DNA of 64,000 nt from Trichobilharzia regenti (lineage: Eukaryota; Platyhelminthes; Trematoda; Strigeidida; Schistosomatidae): contig OX235270.1 of assembly GCA_944472135.2 (NCBI GenBank), positions 144,103,632 to 144,167,631 on the forward strand, written 5' to 3'. Positions within the stretch are counted from its first letter, which is position 1. Each line of letters starts with the position of its first letter. Positions 1 to 10,100 of the stretch are shown here, piece after piece. Position numbers and translations under genes: made by a program. The notes below the pieces were generated by a model, which did not search any database, was not told the origin of the DNA, and worked only from the letters and a program-made list of their open reading frames with translations.

Positions 1-39
1 AGGAGTAAGAAAACGGACATGCGCCGCGTGTGACCTATG
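1..39 (+). mobile_element. RTE-like retrotransposon stub, left of the LTR insertion
   Basis: If the LTR element at 40-1869 and one copy of its CTATG duplication are removed, this stub joins directly to 1875 onward and reads through a degenerate form of the RTE reverse-transcriptase segment seen better at 23820-23900 and 18181-18240 (DD-LCLVS-...-LEDQQVK). It is therefore the 5' half of the target that the LTR element entered. It is too short to classify alone. Confidence 0.5.
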
Positions 40-233
40 TGTGGTGATTGACAATTTCTATCTCTGTATTGTTTAAATACTTACTGTTGACTGTTGATAT
101 GTTTCTTATATGAATTGCATTCTAATTCCGCTAAATACAAATTACTGATTGCTGCCCTCTCTGGGTTTTGATTAGATTCCTATAATTCCGTCATCCCGGT
201 ATATTAATATTTCAAGTACAATAAATTACTACA
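40..233 (+). repeat. 5' LTR of the Gag-only element
   Basis: Begins TG and ends CA; identical to 1675-1869 over its first ~170 bases. The five bases before it (CTATG, 35-39) repeat after the 3' LTR. Confidence 0.9.
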
Positions 234-236
234 AAT

Positions 237-250
237 TGGCGTCGCGATGG
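237..250 (+). other. Candidate tRNA primer-binding site
   Basis: Three bases after the 5' LTR the sequence reads TGGCGTCGCGATGG, the usual position and TGG start of a Gypsy primer-binding site. The Gag start codon at 247 lies inside or directly against it, leaving almost no leader. The matching tRNA was not identified. Confidence 0.45.
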
Positions 251-1686
251 AGCTAAGTAACCTGGGAAAATTTCCCATTAATGGTTCTCCGCGAGAGATT
301 GCTGATTATTTGGAATGCTTTGATGCGTGGTGCATTTCCAAGAATGTTCGGGATGATAAAATACCTGCTCATTTCATCACCGCTATTGGTCTTGATGCAT
401 ATAGCCTGGTGAAGAATCTGGCGTTTCCAGATAAACCCATTTCTATGCCATATGCTAAGCTCCGTGAACTTCTTATAGATCACTTCCATGTAACTACTTT
501 TGAGACCAGAGAGAGGGCTCAGTTCAACAAACTGGTACGTTCTCCCAATCAGAAGATAAGAGACTTTATACTACAACTCCAAATTCAAGCCTCAAAGTGT
601 AATTTTGGAGATCAGCTGCATACACAACTACGTGATCGTCTAATTGCTGGAATCAACATTCCTAAATTAGAGAAAGAGTTAATTCAGATTCCTTCTTGTA
701 CGTTTCAAACTGCTAAAGATGTATGTATTACATATGAAGATGTCAATAATGAATACTCTGCTCCCACTACGTCAGTGTCTGATGTTATGCTTTCTAAAGT
801 CGAAAATACAAGTGTTCATGGAAAGAAATCCAAACTGCCGTCCACAGGTAATAGAATGCAGCGAGAGATCAAAAACATTAAACCGTGTTTATCCTGTGGA
901 AAGTTACATCTACGAAGCACTTGCCGTTTTCGGAGTGCTAAGTGCTATAAATGTGGTAAAGTTGGACACATCAAGACGGTTTGCAGGAGTTCGAGTACTT
1001 ATGTTGCTCAACATTCTTATAATTCTCCCAAGCTGTCTAGTAAAATGGAGTCTATGTGTCTTTCAACTTTTCAAAATACTCAAGCTAATCCAACGAAAAC
1101 CTCCACTGCAAGTTCAGCAACGCAAGTATCAACTGTATTCAAAAATGAGGTAGCTAAGTTGCAATGTGAACTGTCGAAAGCACGAAAAGACCTGAATGAG
1201 ATGAGAGAGCAACTGAATAAAATTGAGGAATTACTGCATATGCATAGACTACGTCTGGTGAATCCAGAGCATACAAGTTCTTGTGAAAGTCCTGCAAAAC
1301 TATTCAAATCTCGAATTCTCAAAAAGCATCTGATGTCCACTACTTCTAATGTACATTATTACAAAGATAATAACTACAGACCTTCTGTTGGAATTATACT
1401 ACAAAAAATGGGAAATCGAGTGGTGAAGATATTAGACATCAAAGATCACTCAGTTCATAACGGACACCTGGACAAAGTGACAATAAATGAAGTAGGTCGT
1501 TCCAATTATAATATTATTGATTCCGCTAATAATCCTGATTTTGTAGATAATTCAGAAATAAGTCCAGATAGTACTGATGAAAATAATATCACAGAATCAG
1601 TTAGGTCGAAGCTACTTGCAAGCAAACCGAGACATCGTTATAAATACGCGAGGAGATATTCGAGGTGTGGCGGATGTGGTGATTGA
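247..1686 (+). CDS. gag: Gag polyprotein of a Gypsy-like LTR retrotransposon, 479 aa
   Basis: Structural capsid/nucleocapsid protein that would package the element's RNA into particles in the cytoplasm. Residues ~1-175 resemble the helical capsid region of Gypsy-type Gag (acidic/aromatic start, then LRDRLIAGI). Two zinc knuckles follow: CLSCGKLHLRSTC from residue 214 (CX2CX3HX4C) and CYKCGKVGHIKTVC from residue 233 (classic CX2CX4HX4C). Residues ~300-337 (EVAKLQCELSKARKDL and onward) form a likely coiled coil. The basic C-terminus ends with a stop 12 bases inside the 3' LTR, so the frame fills the whole internal region. The ATG at 247 is the first after the LTR and has G at -3 and +4. No aspartic protease DSG/DTG or polymerase YxDD motif is present. 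The frame has no internal stop, consistent with recent activity. Confidence 0.85.
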   Translation: MELSNLGKFPINGSPREIADYLECFDAWCISKNVRDDKIPAHFITAIGLDAYSLVKNLAFPDKPISMPYAKLRELLIDHFHVTTFETRERAQFNKLVRSPNQKIRDFILQLQIQASKCNFGDQLHTQLRDRLIAGINIPKLEKELIQIPSCTFQTAKDVCITYEDVNNEYSAPTTSVSDVMLSKVENTSVHGKKSKLPSTGNRMQREIKNIKPCLSCGKLHLRSTCRFRSAKCYKCGKVGHIKTVCRSSSTYVAQHSYNSPKLSSKMESMCLSTFQNTQANPTKTSTASSATQVSTVFKNEVAKLQCELSKARKDLNEMREQLNKIEELLHMHRLRLVNPEHTSSCESPAKLFKSRILKKHLMSTTSNVHYYKDNNYRPSVGIILQKMGNRVVKILDIKDHSVHNGHLDKVTINEVGRSNYNIIDSANNPDFVDNSEISPDSTDENNITESVRSKLLASKPRHRYKYARRYSRCGGCGD

Positions 1687-1869
1687 CAATTTCTATCTCT
1701 GTATTGTTTAAATACTTACTGTTGACTGTTGATATGTTTCTTATATGAATTGCATTCTAATTCCGCTAAATACAAATTACTGATTGCTGCCCTCTCTGGG
1801 TTTTGATTAGATTCCTATAATTCCGTCATCCCGGTATATTAATATTTACAATTACAAAAAATTACTACA
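1675..1869 (+). repeat. 3' LTR of the Gag-only element
   Basis: Copy of 40-233 with three small differences near the 3' end. Directly followed by CTATG (1870-1874), the right half of the target duplication. The last four Gag codons and the stop lie inside it; no strong polypurine tract precedes it. Confidence 0.9.
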
Positions 1870-2635
1870 CTATGTTTAGTCTGAAACACTGGAAGATCAG
1901 CAGGTGAAAATCAATAAGCTGTCGGAATAAGCAGTCAATACAGAAGTTAAATTGAATATACAGAAGACAGAGGTGATAAAGGTGTCTCACCACCAACAAC
2001 AGGAAGCACCAATCTTCAACAATAAGAAAATCTTAAAGAAATCGGCTTCTTCACTTTTCTGTACAACATCGTTTCAACTACAAGCACAGCTGAGGATTTG
2101 GAAGTCACACAGGATCAAACCAAGAAGTCGGAACAGGAGTTCACTGTTCCGAAATCAGTATGGAGATCTAAGGCATTTAACAGAAGAAGCAGTATGAGAA
2201 TTTTTAACACTAATAATAATTTATTCATATAAATTTGAAGGATTAACATGATTATGGCAGGTTAGTTAGTAATGCCATATGGTTCAGAGACTTAGCCTGT
2301 GCGTCGCGGAAAGCATTCCTAACACCTTGAGAAGGTGAGATGATTAGCCAGAAAGTATAAGCAATTCTGGTAGTGAATCAAACAAGAAACTATTACCTGA
2401 CAAATAAGTTAAAGGAAATGGAAATGGGTTGTAGGTACGCTAATGAGTTCGTCGAGTGACATCACGTGCTAGACACTCGAGTGGGAGTTTGTCATCCAAC
2501 TGTGATATGAAGGAGATTATGTGAGCAGGATATGCGAGTTTGTGCGCTAAAAGGTAACAAAGGACAGGTGGAGACTGAGATGTGCAGCTGAGGCCTTGTG
2601 TTTCATTTAGAATTCAAGAGGAGAATAATCATGAT
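1870..2635 (+). mobile_element. RTE-like non-LTR retrotransposon, 3' part, decayed
   Basis: Plus-strand traces of the RT to C-terminal region shared by other RTE copies in this window: LEDQQVK and KTEVIKV, then degraded text through the usual C-terminal end (ATGTGCAGCTGAGGCC...). Several stops and frame changes make it non-functional. It continues the stub at 1-39. Confidence 0.6.
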
Positions 2636-4010
2636 AAACAATAAAGTGTTCAAGTGTCTGTTTTTTTCAAAGACTGACTTTCTTCTATTCCATGATGTTT
2701 TTCAAGAAAGAACACTCAGTGGTAAACTGTGAATTCTCAAGAAGATATTTGAAAAAAACAAACCACGGTTATTCCCAAAAAAATCTCAAAGTTTAACATC
2801 AAAAGAGGAGGGGTAGGGGTGGTGCATGCTGATCAGCAGATATATTAGTGGTCACAGATGTGAATCGTTCGGATCCGTAGGACAGCAACATGCATTTTTA
2901 ATAGCTCGAGAATGAAAAATGAGTCTAGATCCTTATCTAAAAACAACAAAGTTTATACACATCTAAGTCAAATAAAAAAATACTTTTGCTCTTACCACCT
3001 ACAAGCCTGTTCAGCTTCTTGTCCATATGCTACCACGTGGGTCCCACAGAAATTCGCAAGACATCTCACGGGTCAGCTTGTCAACAGGTTCTAGTCTTCT
3101 AGATCTTTGAATTCACTCCTCACTTAAAAATATCACTTACCTACCTCACGATAACCTTTTTATTTACTCACCATTATACTCTATTTCATCTCAACCACAT
3201 AGGCCTTTATTAAAGCTAAAACTCTTTGTTCATATTTCTTGCTTGCTTAAAATCTGATTGCTTTGATTAAAAACACAACAACATCAATGTTTGAACAAAG
3301 CTATATCTTCGTCGAAAACATCGCAGTTTCCATGGTAAGAGCAATATGATTAGCATTAAACATCGCAAATGTATACTAGCATTCCAAGTAGTCTCCAGCT
3401 TCTTCTTGTATACATCTTGTAAATGCACTTTCAATGGTGTATCATCCATGTTTGCGTTTTACGCCATTTTGCAGTTTCTCAGGTCGTTCTTCTCTTCCTG
3501 AAATAGCGTTCAAATACGTGGCGGCATAGCCCTTACCCATATATACGTTGTTCACTGGTTGACCATAACTATCAGCACGAAACGGAACGAAGTTTGGGTT
3601 GTCGCTCAACATGGATGGTGACCTTAGTGAAGGGTTTAAAATTTAACATTTATACGAACCTGTTCTGATTGCTTATACAATAGTCGGATAATTTAAATTT
3701 TCGAAGAAGTAATAATTTATGATACTTCAGGATTGTAATTTACAACATAACTAATCGTGCCTGTAGGAATGGCGTGTATTTCTTGTAAACACCAGTTTAT
3801 ACGAAATAAAAATTATCATTATTATTACTATTATTATTAAACGTAGCATGAGAATTTACTGAATATCTCTAGTATAAATAGGGCTGTTCTAGGCAGGTAA
3901 AATAGTGTTAAAAGGGTTCCGGCTTTTTGGTTAAGCTTTAATGAATTCTACAAACACAAAATCATTTCATTGATTGATGGTCTGAATAATCTCCTATGCA
4001 GACATTTATT
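2636..4010. other. No recognised gene; AT-rich spacer
   Basis: Only short open frames (60 codons or fewer) with no recognisable motif and no repeat matched elsewhere in the window. It is downstream of the 3' end of the PDZ gene. Confidence 0.4.
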
Positions 4011-4011
4011 T

Positions 4012-4350
4012 ATATTATCCTTTGGGTTCCGAGTAGAACAGCAGACTTCAGCAGCCCATCACCGTTTCATCCCATTCTCTTGAGTGCTTCATGGCCATTC
4101 ATAAATTATTCTCTCTTCCTTACGCGATCTCCTCCATGTCGTATTCGAACCAACTCCCTACTTGTCGTTTCCCATTCGCGTCCCTTTGAAAGTTCTGCCT
4201 GGCATGTGACGTCACTCAACGGCCACCTAAGCATGTGTGCAATCCATTTGCCTTTCCATAGATATGTATTTTAGACGAGTTGTTCTTGGTTGGTTCGTTG
4301 ACAAGGTCTCTTTTTGCTGATCCATTCTGGTAGTATGTGTCGAAGATATG
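4012..4350 (-). mobile_element. RTE-like 3'-end fragment
   Basis: Starts with the typical RTE tail in reverse (TCCTTTGGGTTCC) and continues through the complement of the C-terminal coding end (AGATCTCCTCCATGTCG-type text also seen at 43920-43960 and 51460). 5'-truncated and decayed. Confidence 0.65.
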
Positions 4351-4812
4351 GTATAAACAAGTTTAATAAAATCACGCCATTTTGATGTCCGTCTGCTGAA
4401 ACAACTTTAACTTCAGAATTAAAGCACATATTGGGATACTGGAAAGGACAGCGACAGCAGTAAGCGCACTTGAACTAGGTGCACAAAAACAAAAAAACAA
4501 CAGTCAAAATGTGATTATAGTATTTCTATTCTAAACTGAGATACACAATTTGATTAAAAAGTTAATTTTGGTTATTTGAACGAATAAATCGTTGAGTAAA
4601 CTGAAGTGCTGGGAGAGCTGAATCAGTGTTTAGTACCGGGCGATGTTCATCAGTAAGATATTTCTTCAAATCTTGAAGGAGCTGAATGTTCTCATGGAAG
4701 TGTTTGAAAAACTGTTAGCATTGAAGTTAGGTGCTTTACAACCAACCAGATTACAGTCAAATACCCTTACTTAAGTCTTAAAGCACTCCTTAAGGCACAT
4801 ATACATTTAACT
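4351..4812. other. No recognised feature
   Basis: AT-rich spacer with no reading frame, splice-site chain or repeat that could be matched. Confidence 0.3.
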
Positions 4813-4999
4813 GCGTCGGTGACACAGCAGTTAGGACTCTCACCGACCATGCACATGGTCCGGGGATCAATCCCCGACCGACGCACACCTGATATTAGTG
4901 GTCGGCCTGCCGAATTGGGGCTACCCATATCACATGCTGAAAATTCCATACTTGGACCAAAATAATGTATGGAATCGAGCTATGATAAATTTTTAAAAA
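4813..4999 (+). mobile_element. SINE-B (tRNA-headed SINE)
   Basis: tRNA-like head GCGTCGGTGACACAGCAG... with box A-like TGGC/TGAC-ACAGCAG, T-arm CCGGGGATCAATCCCCG and closing CGACGCA, followed by the B-type body (CACCTGATATTAGTGGTCGG ... GTATGGAATCGAGCT). The same body occurs at 43258, 57768, 58787 and 61536. It would have been transcribed by RNA polymerase III. Confidence 0.75.
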
Positions 5000-5284
5000 T
5001 TAATTAGCTGTAAGTACTTCACCTAACTTCACTAAACTTTATGTACCCTTACTAAATTTCAACTAATCGGTCTCTCGTTTTCAACCGACTTTTTATACTT
5101 CGAGTGGCTAATCACCGGCCGTTTGTTTACACACTTGTAAGCTCAACACCGCTATTAGTAAAAAATATTGAGGGCTTCGCTTGCATCTTTTCATTAAAGG
5201 TTATTATCTACTCAAAAACTATGGTGTCCGGACGTAATCAGATTTCTATTTATCGTCTAAGGGTTAGTTCCCAGCCCACAACAT

Positions 5285-5520
5285 AATAAAAAAAATCCTT
5301 GTGGTGAGAGGTGTCTGCAAGCTAAGAAGCGGTAAAGAATAACCTTCAGCAAGAAAACAACCAATCACAAGACGTTGCTTCTCTGCTAGAATAACGAATA
5401 ATAGTGCATATGAAAATCTGTAAATATCTCTTGATTTCCTTAGTAAGCAATTTGTTGCCTGGTCCTTATCTTCTTTCAGACTAAATGCATCATTTTTTCG
5501 CAATCCTGCAATACCTCATT
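5285..5520 (-). repeat. LTR-like repeat fragment
   Basis: On the minus strand it reads GAAAGAAGATAAGGACCAGG, then a TATTTA box-like stretch and GATTGGTTGTTTTCTTGC. The same order of blocks occurs at 10440-10744, 26024-26280 and 55960-56097; the better copies begin TGTAACAACAGAAG. The TG start and promoter-like interior suggest a solo LTR, but no second end was found. Confidence 0.4.
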
Positions 5521-5652
5521 CACTAAGCAAGATGATTCAGTGTGATTAAAACTCAACACCAAATTTAGTCAACATGAGGTGATTTGCTTATCAAGTGTGA
5601 TAGCTTCCCACAATGTTTTAACGGTTTCAATATGTTCACTCATACGCGCTAG

Positions 5653-5895
5653 GCGTCGGTGGCATAGCAGTCAAGACGCTCGCCGACCATGCACACGGTC
5701 CGGGGTTTGATCCCCGGCCACCGACGAGGCACTCCTTTACCTCACTAAACCAGAAATAATAATATTGGTAAAGAGGAAAGGTTGGGCATGAGGCTAGCAA
5801 CCCCATCCTGTAAAAATAAACACTGCTAGTGGAACTTCAAGCCACTAGCTTGAAGCCCTATGTTCCACTGGCAACGTGTAGGAAAAATTATTATT
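5653..5895 (+). mobile_element. SINE-A (tRNA-headed SINE)
   Basis: Same tRNA-like head as SINE-B (GCGTCGGTGGCATAGCAG, box B GGTTTGATCCC, closing CCACCGACG). The body differs: CACTCCTTTACCTCACTAA, GTAAAGAGGAAAGGTTGGGC, then AGCCCTATGTTCCACTGGCA at the 3' end. Other copies: 30806, 52000(-), 55072, 59655(-). Confidence 0.8.
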
Positions 5896-6919
5896 CATGC
5901 GCGCTAACTTTATTTGAGTAATTGGTCCCAAAAATATGAATAACACACAAAACAAAGTAAGTCAGTAGAGGAAATTAATTTATTTTTTTTATGGTGAAAT
6001 CGAAAGAGGGATTTGACTTAGATTATTGTTGCTTTTCAAAACTGTGTGTACTCAAATTGCATATGTATTTGTATGTGGGTGTGTGTAGTTCTGCTGGTCA
6101 ACAAGCTAAAATCAAAGGATACTTTAATAAAGGAATAAAAATGCTCATCTTAGAAGAAGAAAAACATACATAGTACTTATAAGATTTTGAAGTCACAAAT
6201 ATCGCAAATTCGTATGACTAGATTAGATAGGAGAAAGCTAGTAAGGAAAGGGCTACATAAGTCATCACTTGACCAACTACTGTTATCATGACAACAGTAA
6301 TTAGAGTGATTAAAACATCAGAATTAACAGTTAAGTAATTAATCAAAACAAAGTTATCCTTCAAACTACAATAACAGCGCGCACTTCAAAGCAAGAGCTG
6401 TGTAAAACAGACAGTGAAGTGCAAAACATGGACTGAAGACATAATGATTTGTTCTTCAGTTTCCAAGTACCCCAGAGAAGAAAGTTTAAAAAAAAACCCC
6501 AAAAAACAGAGGAAACCCAAAGAGAAAGTCCTTGATGAGCAAAATATGAAAGAGAGAACTTTACTTCAATCAGTCTAACATAGTATGGGTTTAATCCATC
6601 ATTTTGTTTCTAAAAAAAAACGAAAACTTCATCGAAATAAATATTACGAACCGATTCTCTTTTCTATTTGATTAACATCTTGGGCAGTACAAAAGAAAGG
6701 GTGATTTCAAAGTGACCGCTGAAAATTTGTTTGTCACATGAATTGTTTGAAATTGTTAGGCTGAAAGAAAGTTTGACTTAGTGCGTTTCTTCTTCAATAT
6801 GTATTTTCTAACGTCATAGACTATAAGTGATAAAATATGCTTTATGAGTCATATTTTGTACTATTTAGTCTTTCTAAGTTTTACTGTGTGTTACAGGGGA
6901 ATAGGCAGATATTGACCGT
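5896..6919. other. Spacer next to the PDZ gene 3' end
   Basis: Directly downstream (minus strand) of the PDZ-gene stop codon at 6920, so the part nearest 6919 should be its 3' UTR. A minus-strand AATAAA exists near 5976-5982, but the true cleavage site cannot be fixed. No other gene is seen. Confidence 0.35.
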
Positions 6920-7156
6920 TTAGAATTCTGATACACCTGGTTGGTCACTGTTGAAATCTGGACGTCGACCACCAGGCAGTTTCTTTGTTGTTGTTATAAA
7001 TGTTCCACTGCGTACAGTTCTATTGGTTTCTGGTATATTCTGAGCTGTTACAGATTTCCATACTTGTCTAGTTTCAATTGTGTTATTGGTAACTGGATTG
7101 TTTGTAGTATAGATGGTCATCGGTCGGACAGACTGTTCTCGTCTATAGCGTAATGG
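6920..7156 (-). CDS. PDZ gene, last visible exon (stop codon)
   Basis: Acceptor ...CTGCTAAATTTTAG then CCATTACGC; phase 0 entry. Encodes 78 residues (PLRYRREQSVRPM ... DQPGVSEF) and ends with TAA at 6920-6922. A possible donor CCAG/GTGTAT sits shortly before the stop; if used, the gene would continue to lower coordinates, but no matching exon was found there. Confidence 0.75.
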   Translation of the reverse strand, partial: PLRYRREQSVRPMTIYTTNNPVTNNTIETRQVWKSVTAQNIPETNRTVRSGTFITTTKKLPGGRRPDFNSDQPGVSEF

Positions 7157-10100
7157 CTAAAATTTAGCAGAATTAAGAAGAAACATTCAAAAAGATCAGG
7201 CTCATTTTTTGCAAAATATGTAAATTATATACATAAAATCATCTATGTAATGGTGTTTTTTTCTGTGTTACGGATGTTCAATGAGCCTTGTTGCGTGGAT
7301 ACATCTGTCTGTAATTAAAAACAGCCATTTCATTCAAAGCAGTATGCGTACAACGTTGTTCAGCTAAGCAAAATCGCCATTTTGGTATGAAAAGAAGGAT
7401 TCCTTTCAAATGTTACATTTCCAAGTGTCAATGTTTATCTGCTAATCTGTGTCATACGCAATTTTATAGTCAGTTTCCATGTTTTTGTTTAAACTAATAA
7501 TACATCGGTGTGTCGTTTTATTGCAATGGTTACATCAAGCTCAGTTCTTGTCCATTTTAATGGTTTGTTTCGCAAATTAGATGGTTCTCTTGAATATTTA
7601 GATTAATACACGAGTTCCTGTCTGAATTAAGAACAGATAGTTATGGCATTTTTATCGAGGAATTTCGGAACATCGCATTTCCTGGTTAGTCAGAGGACCG
7701 AATAGAGTGATACGCCGTTGAATACCAGTTCATCACGTCGATACAACACATTAATTCGAAACTAATAGAAATTTAAAAGTTATTTATTGCATTCTCAAGT
7801 ATTGATTTTTCTAGGTATTTCTTTTGATTGGTTGGAAGATGTCACCATTAGCTGACATCATTTAGAGAACAATTAGAAAATCACCAAGGATTATTGGATG
7901 TCTGTTTCGTCCTAGTTCGGGACTCTTCATCAGTACCCACCCTTTGAGGTTCGAACCCAGGATCTTCCGGTTACAAGGTGAGCTAACTCGTTGACCAATT
8001 AGCCAATGGAACCCGATCCAATGGCCAACCCATGAATTCTAACTTCTGCCAATTCATGACTTAGTGCAACCACTTCGCAGTGTCTTCTTCGGTGAGTTAC
8101 TGCCTCAACTTCAACCTGCAGTACCCTACTGGTCATGGCTTGACTGTCTGAATAGGGCGATCGCAATTCATCTGAACAAGCCAATTCTATGTGTTCAAAT
8201 GAAATTCGTGCAGCCTCAATTCTATGCAATAGCCGTTTACATAACATATATAGGGTCTTACAAATGATTTTCTATTATCCTTGTAACTACCATTTGACAC
8301 TGTTATTTCATTATGGTTGCTATTCCAGCAAATTCAGCTAAAGTGTTCGTTTATTGGTTTTCTTACGCGATTCATTCATCTGTTCTTCCTAGCCATCATT
8401 ATTTGACAAATTACTCAGTATGCAATGACTTGTATTGCTACCCTCTACAAATGAACTGATTTTGAATTCCTCAGTTATGTTTCACCCCTCCTATACCATA
8501 AAACTGAAAAAATTCGTATTAACTAACATAACAACATGACTGGTATATTGAAATAATAGAGGAGATTTATAGTTTGAGTGGATAGCTTTGATATGGCTGC
8601 ATTCTTCGCGCAGGATGGTTTAATTGCTTAGGCTTAGTTGTCTTTCCTGACAATATCTTAAATACAGGCCTCAGTGTGAAAAGAAAGATTATGATACTTG
8701 GTCTGTGCTGAATGTATTAGTGCTTGCCGTCGTCACAATATAGTCCCGTGTTCGTAGAAGATTATGCTGCCCCATAATCATAGCAGATCAGTGCTTTTCC
8801 AGTATCAGATAGGTTTACAAAAATGCTGGTTTTGATTTGATTTGACTAAGGTATTAAGCGATGTGTCAAACAACTAGATAAATATCTTCTATAGTTTGGT
8901 TTGTAAGGGTTAGTTATGTTTTTACGAGTTGGACCACGGATTGATTTCAGTTGGGGTCGTGCTCATTCACGAATTGGTAGAAGTTAGAATTCATGATCCA
9001 TTGAATCGGGTCCCAGTGGCTGAATGGTATACGAACTAGCTTGCCTTGGAACCGGAAGGTCCTGGATTCGACCCCATGTAGTGGGTGCGTACTGCCGATG
9101 ATTCCCAAACTAGGATGAAACAGCAACTGTCCAGTACTCCCAAGTTGGTTTTCAATGGTTCTCTAACTGATATCAATCCATGATCAACTCGTAGATAAAC
9201 ATCATTTATCGGAATTAGTTTACTTAGAATTTCTATCTGTAACTGTGAAAAGATGAACGTATTTGAAGAGAATCCACAAAATAAAACGAGCTCGTATTAT
9301 CCTGCGAACATGTTCATTTTTCTTTATTCAAACTAATAGCGGAATATACACATTGGATTATAGGAATTATTGAGAAGACAGTTGCAGGGAAGAAAATTTT
9401 CTTTTCGGTGAAGTTATCAACTAGGCTGTACATTCGTGTACTTATAATAAATGGGTGGGAGAGTTCCGGAATAATTTCCGGTCAAGGGTCAAAATAATAA
9501 AATTACAATTAGGAATTAAAATGCCATAACAAACAGAAGGGACAGGTAAATCTCAAACAAAGTAGCATAATAATTACTGGGAAGATTGACATATTGTGCA
9601 ACTAGGGGTTAGAAACGTAGAAATAAAAAAATAGACAGGGTGTTTGGATGTGAAAATACGGTAGTGTAAATAGGGATTAATAAAAACTTAAAAATAACAT
9701 GAATAAGGCAACGGGATGGTCATTACTAAAAGAATTACCTGTTTATGATGGCCATGGGAGGGACAAGAGTTGGACGTATTTCTTTTGAATACATAGCAGG
9801 GGTTTAAGGTTTTGGATAGCTAGTGCCTCGGCTATACCCAGATGTCTTAATTTCACTCCCTTTGATAGGTTTGATGGAATCTTGCCTTTCTTATCCAAAC
9901 TTCTTGTTTATTCATGTTATTTTAAAGTTTTTCTTAATCCCTATTCACACTACCATATTTTCATATCCAAACTTCCCGTCTATTTTGTAATTTTATTATT
10001 TCTACATATTTAATCCCTGATTGCATAAACAATTATTCGTCACATTAGTTACGATCCCACCAGATTTTGTTATCCAAACACCCTGTCTATTTTGTTATTT

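Larger units (their letters stand above)
40..1869 (+). mobile_element. Gag-only LTR retrotransposon (Gypsy-like), intact ends
   Basis: Two direct terminal repeats of 194 and 195 bp begin TGTGGTGATT and end ATTACTACA. They differ only near the 3' end, by one indel and two substitutions, so the insertion is young. The element is flanked by the 5-bp duplication CTATG (35-39 and 1870-1874). The interior is fully occupied by a single 479-codon Gag reading frame. There is no protease, reverse transcriptase, RNase H or integrase. It must depend on enzymes from another element, like the TR-GAG or TRIM-type non-autonomous LTR elements known mainly from plants. It lies inside an RTE copy. A simple deletion derivative of a full-length Gypsy element is possible, but the intact Gag frame argues that Gag is kept for a reason. 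Confidence 0.85.

Noticed and set aside
7141..7156. Alternative acceptor CTATAG/A for the last PDZ exon, which would join it directly to 17631-17929
   Set aside because: It lies after a better TTTTAG acceptor. The exon at 10830-10956 satisfies the phase with strong sites on both sides.
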